NCBI GenBank assembly: GCA_017450705.1
Contig: JAFSTC010000055.1
Span: forward strand, 1-64,000
DNA: 64,000 bases
Reading direction: 5' to 3'
Origin: Lentisphaeria bacterium
GTDB taxonomy: Bacteria > Verrucomicrobiota > Lentisphaeria > Victivallales > Victivallaceae
Program-made: the position numbers and the translations under genes
Shown: positions 57,921-64,000 of the stretch, piece by piece
Layout: each line of letters opens with the position of its first letter
How positions within the stretch are numbered: the stretch's first letter is position 1
Notes under the pieces: generated by a model
What the model was told of the DNA's origin: nothing
The model's input: only the letters and a program-made list of their open reading frames with translations
Database searches by the model: none

Positions 57921-60332
57921 CTACTCCAATCCCGCGATCTTCTTCGCCGCCCGCACGGTTCCCATGGCGTCGGCAGCGTAGATGGCGCCGATCTCCTCGG
58001 CGTAGTCGGGATCGACGGCGGCGCCGCCGATGATGACAGGCAGATCGATCTTCTTTTCCTCCAGCAGCCGGACGACCTCGCGCATGCGGGGCATGGTGGT
58101 GGTCATGAGGGCGGAGAGCCCGATGCAGAAGGCCTTTTCCCGGACCGCCGTCTCGACGATCCGTTCGGCGGGGACATCCTTGCCCAGATCGATGACCCGG
58201 AAACCATGGTTGCCCAGCAGCATGTTGACGATATTTTTACCGATATCGTGGATATCGCCCTGCACCGTGGCGAGGACGAAAACCGGACCATCGGCAACTT
58301 CGCCCCCTCTATTTTTCTTCAGCTCCGGTTCGAGAAGCTCCATGGCCGTGCGCATGGCCTCGGCGCTCTGCATCAGCTGAGGCAGAAAATACTCCTTGCG
58401 CTCGAAGCGGCTCCCGACTTCAGTCAGGGCGGGGATCAGGACTTCGTTGACGAGTTTGTCGGCCGAAAACCCCGCGCCGAGGGCGTCTTTCACCGCCTGG
58501 GGAACGGCGTCGGGCAGACTTTCGACCACAGCGCGCTTCAAAGCGGCGTCGGGGGAAAGGAGCTCCTGCGTCCCGGGCTTCACCGCGGTCTTCGGCACGT
58601 CGGCGTGGCGGGAAATGAATCTCTTCATCCCGGGATCCAGCGCCCGGAGCGCGTCGGAGGCCTCGACGGTCGACACGATCCCCGGCGCGCCGGGATTGGC
58701 GATGGCGCTGGCAAGTCCGCGCCCGCAGGCCAGCCCGAGGAAGGTCTGGTTCAAAGCGGCCCGGTCGGGGAGACCGAAACTCACGTTGGAGAGCCCGCAG
58801 GTCGTCCCGATCCCCAGGGTCCGGGAGCAGTATTCGATGAAATCCAGCGCCTCCAGCGCCGCGCCGGGGTCCGTGCTGACCGTCATGATGAGGGCATCCG
58901 CGACGCAGTCGGCGGGCTCGTAACCGTACTTCGCCACCTCGGCGAGCAATTTTTCAAGCAGAACGATCCGCTCCCGGCACGTTGCGGGGATCCCCGCGTC
59001 GGAGAGCGGCAGCAGAATGGGCATGGCGCCGTACTTCGCCGCAACGGGAAGGACTTTTTCGAGCCGCTCCTTTTCCGCGCTGATGGAGTTCAGCAGCGCC
59101 CGCCCGGGATAGAATCTCAACGCGGCCTCCACCGCCCCCGGCAGCGTGGAGTCGATGGCCAGCGGCAGAGGGACCGTTTTGACAACTTCCGCCACGGCCT
59201 TCCTGAGGACGGCCTCCTGATCGATGCCGCCGACGCCGACGTTGACGTCCAGAAGCGCCGCGCCGGCCTCATTCTGCTCGACGGCGAAACGGCGGACAAG
59301 ATCGAACGACCCCGCCCGCAGTTCCGCCTGGAGAGCCTTCTTGCCCGTGGGGTTGATCCGCTCGCCGATCAGCACGAAGGGGGATGACGCGCCGAGAACA
59401 CGGTACTGGCGCACGGAAGAAACCGCGCCGCGAATAGTCTGTTCAACAGGAGGAGGCGCGAATTTTTTCAACTCTTCGTTCAGGCGGGCGATATGTTCGG
59501 GGGAAGTCCCGCAGCAGCCGCCGACGATCCCGGCGCCGGACGCAACGAGCAGAGCCGCGGCCCGGCCGAACTCCTCCGGTCCCTGCGGGAAGACGGTCTT
59601 GTCCCCCACCAGACGCGGCATGCCCGCGTTGGGTTTGGCGACCAGCGGGATGGAGGCAAAGGGCTTCATGGCGGAAATGATCTCCGCCATCTCGGCGGGC
59701 CCCGTGGAGCAGTTGCACCCGAAGGCCGCCGCGCCGAGTCCCTGGAACGTGACCAGCGCCGACACGGGATCCGTTCCCGTCAGGGTACGCCCGCCGGGCT
59801 CGAAAGTCATGGTGACGATGACGGCGCATCCGGGAGCCGCTTCGCGGACGCCGAGGAATGCCGCCCGCGCCTCCTGCAGATCCATCATCGTCTCGATGAC
59901 GAACCCGTCCACACCTCCGGCGAGGAGAGCCTCCGCCTGAGTGCGGTAAATCGAAACGGCCTCCTCGAAGGCCAGGGGACCGTTGGGTTCGACCAGCTGC
60001 CCCGTGGGGGCCAGATCGCCGAAGATCAGCTTGCCGGGACAGGCCTTTTTGGAGAGTTCCGCCAGCGTCCGGTTGAGATGCCGTGCCTCACGGTCAAGAC
60101 CGAACTCGGCCAGCTTCGCGGGATTTGCGCCGAAGGTGGGCGCATAAAGCAAATCGCTCCCCGCCCGGCAGTAAGCCTGCTGGACGGAGATGACCGCATC
60201 GGGATTCCGGACGCACCACGCTTCCGGACAGACGCCGGGAGGCAGTCCTCTTTTGATGAGTTCCGTCCCCGTCGCGCCGTCCAGCCGGATGATCCGGCTC
60301 CCGGCAAGGCGTATGAATTCGTCCCGTCGCAT
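57921..60332 (-). CDS. metH: Cobalamin-dependent methionine synthase lacking the reactivation domain
   Basis: 803 residues, about two thirds of E. coli MetH (1227). Domain order: homocysteine S-methyltransferase (about 1-300; zinc ligands in CNCSTG and GGCCGTSPEH), pterin-binding domain (about 320-570; GERINPTGKK), B12 cap (about 590-680) and B12-binding Rossmann domain with DIHDIG (about 700-803). The chain ends there, so the C-terminal AdoMet reactivation domain is absent. Such short MetH proteins need a separate activator or a low-oxygen life. RBS GGAGAGAGG before ATG 60332. Part of the long minus-strand run with nifU-like and speD. Confidence 0.9.
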   Translation of the reverse strand: MRRDEFIRLAGSRIIRLDGATGTELIKRGLPPGVCPEAWCVRNPDAVISVQQAYCRAGSDLLYAPTFGANPAKLAEFGLDREARHLNRTLAELSKKACPGKLIFGDLAPTGQLVEPNGPLAFEEAVSIYRTQAEALLAGGVDGFVIETMMDLQEARAAFLGVREAAPGCAVIVTMTFEPGGRTLTGTDPVSALVTFQGLGAAAFGCNCSTGPAEMAEIISAMKPFASIPLVAKPNAGMPRLVGDKTVFPQGPEEFGRAAALLVASGAGIVGGCCGTSPEHIARLNEELKKFAPPPVEQTIRGAVSSVRQYRVLGASSPFVLIGERINPTGKKALQAELRAGSFDLVRRFAVEQNEAGAALLDVNVGVGGIDQEAVLRKAVAEVVKTVPLPLAIDSTLPGAVEAALRFYPGRALLNSISAEKERLEKVLPVAAKYGAMPILLPLSDAGIPATCRERIVLLEKLLAEVAKYGYEPADCVADALIMTVSTDPGAALEALDFIEYCSRTLGIGTTCGLSNVSFGLPDRAALNQTFLGLACGRGLASAIANPGAPGIVSTVEASDALRALDPGMKRFISRHADVPKTAVKPGTQELLSPDAALKRAVVESLPDAVPQAVKDALGAGFSADKLVNEVLIPALTEVGSRFERKEYFLPQLMQSAEAMRTAMELLEPELKKNRGGEVADGPVFVLATVQGDIHDIGKNIVNMLLGNHGFRVIDLGKDVPAERIVETAVREKAFCIGLSALMTTTMPRMREVVRLLEEKKIDLPVIIGGAAVDPDYAEEIGAIYAADAMGTVRAAKKIAGLE

Positions 60333-60360
60333 GGCCTCTCTCCGAAGCGGAACAGAAAAG

Positions 60361-60591
60361 TCAGATCACACGCTCGATGACGATCTCGGGATCGATCTCG
60401 TCGCGCAAAATGCGCTCCAGACCGCCCTTGATGGTCATGGCGGCATGAGGACATCCGCCGCAGGCGCCGCGCAGTCTCAGCCTGACCGTTTTCCCCTCGA
60501 TCGCGACGATCTCGAGATCGCCGCCGTCAGCCTGCAGATGAACGCGCAGTTCTTCCAGACGATCCGTGATTTTTTTGCTCAGTTCTTCCAT
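60361..60591 (-). CDS. NifU-like C-terminal domain protein (Fe-S scaffold)
   Basis: 76 residues, a stand-alone NifU C-terminal domain. CGGCPHA carries the C-x2-C that holds a [4Fe-4S] cluster, after the conserved LQADGGDLEIVAIEG. Such proteins deliver clusters to targets such as radical SAM enzymes, of which HydE and QueE are present in this window. It starts 38 bases after speD and ends 28 bases before metH. RBS GAGGAAAG precedes the ATG. Confidence 0.9.
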   Translation of the reverse strand: MEELSKKITDRLEELRVHLQADGGDLEIVAIEGKTVRLRLRGACGGCPHAAMTIKGGLERILRDEIDPEIVIERVI

Positions 60592-60629
60592 GATCTTTCC
60601 TCCTGTTTGAAAGTCGTCCTGTGTCTCTT

Positions 60630-61439
60630 CTATTGCCGCACATGCGGCTGCATCCGGTAGTAGGAGCATGAAAAGCTCGCGAGAGCCGTTTCCGCAGCCT
60701 TTCTCGGATCGAAAAACGATTCGTTGAATATGTCGATGTACACCGTCCTCCGGGCGGCATTCCAGACGCCTCCGATCCACCCGCCGACAAGGGGCAGGAC
60801 GAACTTGCAGCTCCCGTCGCGGCGGGACATCCGGCATACGCCGTCGGCCTGGAGCCCCAGTGCGGAGGCGATCTCCGCCGCGGTCCGGCGCACTCCGGCA
60901 AAATTCTCGTCGGTGGGCTCCCGGCGGGAATCGTAGAGATCGATGGCCACCGAAAACGCCCGGGCGGCGGTCTTCTCGAAACGGCTTTTCCACGAAAGCT
61001 GGAAACTGTGAAAGTCACGCCCCTCGGTCACGGGGACGAGCCGTTCGATGCCGTTGTTGCCGACGATCCCCCGGTCGATCAGGCTGGAGACCACCCACTG
61101 CTCGCTGCCGAGACCGGAAGCGATACAGGCCGCCGCACGGGAGAAATCCACATTCTCCCCGCACGTGAAAAGATCCACTGCCGCGTACTCGTGTTCCGGC
61201 CAGGCGTGTACGGCGAAGTGAGACTCCGAAATGATCACGACCCCGCTGACTCCCTGAGGCATGAAACGGTGGAAATGACTGCTGATCACGGTCGCGCCGG
61301 ACTCTTTGGCGGAGGTGACGAAGATCTCCTCCATCCGTGCGGAATCCGCAAGGATCTTCGCATCACAGTCATAAAACTCGATGGTCATCTGCCGTCCCAG
61401 CGCACAGCCGGGAGGCGCCGGAGTCTCACGGGGCGTCAT
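60630..61439 (-). CDS. speD: S-adenosylmethionine decarboxylase proenzyme SpeD with C-terminal extension
   Basis: 269 residues. The N-terminal 130 match the Bacillus/Thermotoga type: LGRQMTIEFYDCD, the self-cleavage site E72-S73 in SESH (Ser becomes the pyruvoyl group), WPEHEYAAVDLFTCG with C93. The remaining 130 residues are extra and look like a degenerate repeat of the same alpha-beta fold (AFSVAIDLYDSR, then FVLPLVGGWIGGVWN and YIDIFNESFFDPRKAAETAL). E. coli SpeD is also about 264 long but differs in motif. Decarboxylated SAM feeds spermidine synthesis. It starts five bases after the PpiD-like gene. Confidence 0.85.
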   Translation of the reverse strand: MTPRETPAPPGCALGRQMTIEFYDCDAKILADSARMEEIFVTSAKESGATVISSHFHRFMPQGVSGVVIISESHFAVHAWPEHEYAAVDLFTCGENVDFSRAAACIASGLGSEQWVVSSLIDRGIVGNNGIERLVPVTEGRDFHSFQLSWKSRFEKTAARAFSVAIDLYDSRREPTDENFAGVRRTAAEIASALGLQADGVCRMSRRDGSCKFVLPLVGGWIGGVWNAARRTVYIDIFNESFFDPRKAAETALASFSCSYYRMQPHVRQ

Positions 61440-61444
61440 GATCG

Positions 61445-63073
61445 TCAGTCGTTCCGCCCGTTGCCGGTAAAGCGGCAATTCGCGGCGAACTCCTCCTGGA
61501 GCGTCTGCATGGCCAGGGACATTTTCTGGTTCCGGCACATCATGACATACATATCCTTCTGCTTGGCAAAGGCCGTCATGTCCGCGGGAGTGCGTCCCGT
61601 CAGCTGGGCGACGACAGCACCCTGTTTCTCCCGCACGGGCGGCGTGAACGCACCGGGTTTGACGTTGATGACGGCCAGCGCCACGTCAAGACGGTTTTCC
61701 GGCGGCCGCTTCGCCATGAGCGAGAAATCGAACTTGCTGAACCGGCATCCCTTGTATTTCGCCAGGATCTTGCCGGCCTCTCCGGCCTTGGCCCGGCTCA
61801 GCTCGGCAAACGCGGACGCGGCCTTCTTCATCGCCTCCGCCGCGGCTTTTTCCGCGAGGCAGTCGGCCTTGACCTTGTCGGCGACCTCCTGAAATTCCGC
61901 CTGACGGGGCTGGATTCTCGACCGGGCAAAGCCGATGTAGACACGCTGACCTTCGACGACGGGATCGGTGACGCGGTTGTCGCCCGCCAGTCCGGCCAGC
62001 TGACTGACAAGCCGGGCGGATCTGATCTTGCCGATGGCAGGATCGTCGAATTTGGCGCTGCCCGCTTCGATCACCACAAGGTTGTACTTGTCCGCAAGGG
62101 CGCGGAACACCTTTTCCTTGTTCTGGGAAGGCGTTTCACCCAGCTGTTCGTAGGCTGCGGTCGCGAAATCGTAGGCAGCCTGCTGCGCCAGCTCCAGCGA
62201 CGCGGCGGCGATGAATTTCTCCTTCACGGCCGACTTGACGGCCTCGAATTTGGGCGACTTGATCTTGTCGGTTTCGAAGGCTTTGGGGTCGCGGTCGAAG
62301 AAGGCCTTGAGAGCCTTGTCCGTGGCCCGCTTCACGGCCTCGGCGCGGAAGGTCCCGGCATCCCAGGCGATGACCAGAGCATCGACTTTTCCGGGAATGG
62401 GATACGCCGCGCGATGGGCGGCAAAATAATCCTGGAGCTCCTTTTTGGAGAGCTTCAGCTTCGAGGCGTCCGGGGCGGGAAATTCGATGACGCGGACCGC
62501 GTACACGGTGTTGAGCCTGCGGAAAAGTTCCTGAGCCTCCCCTTCGGTCGCGGTGATCCCGCCCGTCAGCTCCCGCTGAAGTTTTTCAAGCATGATCTGC
62601 TGGCGGCAGGCATCGTGAAGATCTGTTTCGGAGATACCGTTCCGGCGCATCGTCTGGAGCATCCGGTCGTAGGCGCTCCTGTCGAAGCTGCCGTTTTTGA
62701 GGAACGCGGGCGTGCGGCGGATCAGAGAGGCCACCTCCTTGTCGCTGACGGCCAGCCCCAGGGCCCCGGCTTTGCGGAGCATGCACGCATAGATGAAGAC
62801 GGTCTCATTGGGGATGTCCCGCGAAATGGGCACGCCGTTGAAGACCTCGCTGAAGACGGAGATGTTCCGGCCGATACCGCGGAGTTCGCCGTAGGTCACG
62901 TTCTCGCCGTAGGCCGTTCCGACGGGAATGGATGCGGGATCTCCCATGCCGCCGAAACCGAAGGTCCCGGGCGTCAGAAAGCCGAGGAAAGAGACGATGA
63001 TGATGATGGTGAATGCGCCGAACAGCCAGCGGCTGTGCCGGTGAAAGACGGAATTGAGCTTTTCGATGATCAT
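61445..63073 (-). CDS. PpiD/SurA-like membrane-anchored periplasmic chaperone
   Basis: 542 residues. One N-terminal membrane segment (about 15-36), then a SurA-N-type helical region (KEVASLIRRTPAFLKNGSFD, ETDLHDACRQQIMLEKLQREL) and a long helical body. A clear parvulin PPIase core is not evident, so the isomerase activity may be absent, as in many PpiD middle domains. It should help outer-membrane or secreted proteins to fold in the periplasm. ATG 63073 follows the ybbR-like gene by about 30 bases; speD follows it by five. Confidence 0.82.
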   Translation of the reverse strand: MIIEKLNSVFHRHSRWLFGAFTIIIIVSFLGFLTPGTFGFGGMGDPASIPVGTAYGENVTYGELRGIGRNISVFSEVFNGVPISRDIPNETVFIYACMLRKAGALGLAVSDKEVASLIRRTPAFLKNGSFDRSAYDRMLQTMRRNGISETDLHDACRQQIMLEKLQRELTGGITATEGEAQELFRRLNTVYAVRVIEFPAPDASKLKLSKKELQDYFAAHRAAYPIPGKVDALVIAWDAGTFRAEAVKRATDKALKAFFDRDPKAFETDKIKSPKFEAVKSAVKEKFIAAASLELAQQAAYDFATAAYEQLGETPSQNKEKVFRALADKYNLVVIEAGSAKFDDPAIGKIRSARLVSQLAGLAGDNRVTDPVVEGQRVYIGFARSRIQPRQAEFQEVADKVKADCLAEKAAAEAMKKAASAFAELSRAKAGEAGKILAKYKGCRFSKFDFSLMAKRPPENRLDVALAVINVKPGAFTPPVREKQGAVVAQLTGRTPADMTAFAKQKDMYVMMCRNQKMSLAMQTLQEEFAANCRFTGNGRND

Positions 63074-63103
63074 TTTTTTCTCCCTGATTTTGGTTTGTAT
63101 TTT

Positions 63104-64000
63104 TTATGGCAGTTTGATGACGTTGACCTTGATCTCGCCCGGAGAGACAGCCTTGACGCTGACGCCTTCCACGGAACAGCTGCAGCGCAGCGGGACGGTG
63201 TACATGCCGGGTTTGCGGATATCGGACAGATCGGCAAAAAGCCGTATATCCTCGGTTTTGAGCATGGCCAGCCGGGTGGACAGGCCCGAGAGAGTCACGT
63301 CGGCGGTCTGTGCGGGATCGACGGTCGCGGCCTTGAGTTTGTCCGACCCGTTCTGCAGGAGCCGGACGGGAAGACGGCCGATGCGCCTCTGTTCGAGACT
63401 CTTGATGATCTCCGCCTGGACCATCACTTTCGCCGTGGCGAACTGGAGATCGGCGGGAACGGCCAGCCGGCTTTCGTATTCGAAGGAATCCGTCACCGTC
63501 TCCGAGAGCGGGATGGGCTCGGTGAAGACGGTATCGAGAGATTTGAGCATGAGTTCGGGTCCGGAAACGACCACTTCGGCGGGGATGCAGCGGACATCCG
63601 AACAGTGATATTCGTCCGACAGGCGTCCGCTGAACTGCGCCTTGACGGGGACCCGTTTGGAAATACGCCGCTGGAGATTGAGCTTCAAAACGGGTTCGTT
63701 GACGATCTTGACGCCCGGCCTCCGCTTGAACATGTCCGCGCGCATGTGCACGAGGTAGACGTCTTCAGAAACGCGGTGTTCCGGCCCGATGTAAACGGTC
63801 CCGGAAAAATCCTCCGGGCTGAGTTTCTGGAGCACCCGCTCCGCGCCACGGACGACCAGCGTGACCTGATAGTGAGGCCGGGCGATGAACGCCAGATCCG
63901 GCGCCAGTTTCACCTCGACGGGAACGCTGGGGATGTTCCGCTCGACAAAGATCTGACGGCTCACGCCGATGTACAGCATCACGGCGAAGACCAGCGCCAG
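63104..64000 (-). CDS. YbbR-domain protein (CdaR-like), partial
   Basis: The 5' end is outside the window. About 299 residues are seen: the end of an N-terminal membrane segment (LALVFAVMLYIGV), then repeated YbbR-type beta domains: VPVEVKLAPDLAF, VPVKAQFSG, PAEVVVSGPELMLKSLD and VDPAQTADVTLSG. Proteins of this type (CdaR) bind and regulate the diadenylate cyclase CdaA, whose gene is usually just upstream and would lie beyond 64000. The reading frame is intact. Same strand as the PpiD-like gene, gap about 30 bases. Confidence 0.85.
   Translation of the reverse strand: MALVFAVMLYIGVSRQIFVERNIPSVPVEVKLAPDLAFIARPHYQVTLVVRGAERVLQKLSPEDFSGTVYIGPEHRVSEDVYLVHMRADMFKRRPGVKIVNEPVLKLNLQRRISKRVPVKAQFSGRLSDEYHCSDVRCIPAEVVVSGPELMLKSLDTVFTEPIPLSETVTDSFEYESRLAVPADLQFATAKVMVQAEIIKSLEQRRIGRLPVRLLQNGSDKLKAATVDPAQTADVTLSGLSTRLAMLKTEDIRLFADLSDIRKPGMYTVPLRCSCSVEGVSVKAVSPGEIKVNVIKLP

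Overview
The window is 64 kb of GC-rich bacterial chromosome, probably from Lentisphaerota (Victivallales) or a close PVC relative. The clues are a pseudopilin with the block [19 protein letters not shown] coupled to a GntR/LacI-type regulator and a secreted carbohydrate-active protein, a very divergent FtsZ with FtsA, many signal-peptide proteins of unknown family, and Gram-negative traits (lipoproteins, ExbB/ExbD/TonB, a SurA/PpiD-like protein). The placement is inferred from gene content, not from a phylogeny. Promoters found by eye share a TTGNNN box, a 16-17 bp spacer and a -10 box that is usually TATATT.

1-7.3 kb: the end of a polysaccharide precursor pair (an epimerase running off the left edge, and a TviB-like UDP-sugar dehydrogenase). 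Divergent from it is a plus-strand run: a creatinase-like M24 protein that has lost metal ligands, a mutarotase-like protein, a protein with two complete PilT ATPase units, and a Gfo/Idh/MocA oxidoreductase.

7.3-25.5 kb: an accessory region beginning at an intact tRNA-Pro(CGG). Fragments of the same tRNA recur at about 7.6, 11.9, 14.9, 25.38 and 25.48 kb, as expected of repeated insertion at the tRNA 3' end. No integrase is visible. Cargo includes an ArsR regulator with a permease, a SIMPL protein, two unknown proteins behind a palindrome-rich promoter, an esterase with a MATE exporter, a 12-repeat SEL1 protein, and a tightly coupled operon (regulator, pseudopilin, frameshifted LamG-hydrolase, SGNH hydrolase, beta-rich exported protein). 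One intact and one deleted copy of grpB each sit beside a tRNA fragment.

25.5-34.4 kb: an AT-richer zinc-ribbon/DUF4177 pair, a lipoprotein nucleoside deaminase, exported proteins of unknown function, a HAD lipoprotein followed by a gene decayed by frameshifts, a large protein of tandem STN-like modules, and an SDR-HisF pair.

34.5-41.3 kb: a co-directional minus-strand run from asd through a lipoprotein, an HTH protein, a repeat protein, MarR, YceD/DUF177 and queD-queE-queC (7-deazaguanine synthesis). Most junctions overlap or nearly touch.

41.3-64 kb: ligA, whose promoter interlocks with that of asd and leaves almost no 5' leader; a membrane glycosyltransferase; a UshA-like phosphatase overlapping it tail to tail; a glycerol-1-phosphate dehydrogenase; a ROK kinase-ftsA-ftsZ-solute-binding protein operon facing an exbB-exbD-tonB (Tol/Ton) operon across a palindromic promoter; then a long minus-strand block: ybbR-like, PpiD/SurA-like, extended SpeD, NifU-like, MetH without its reactivation domain, PepF and HydE.
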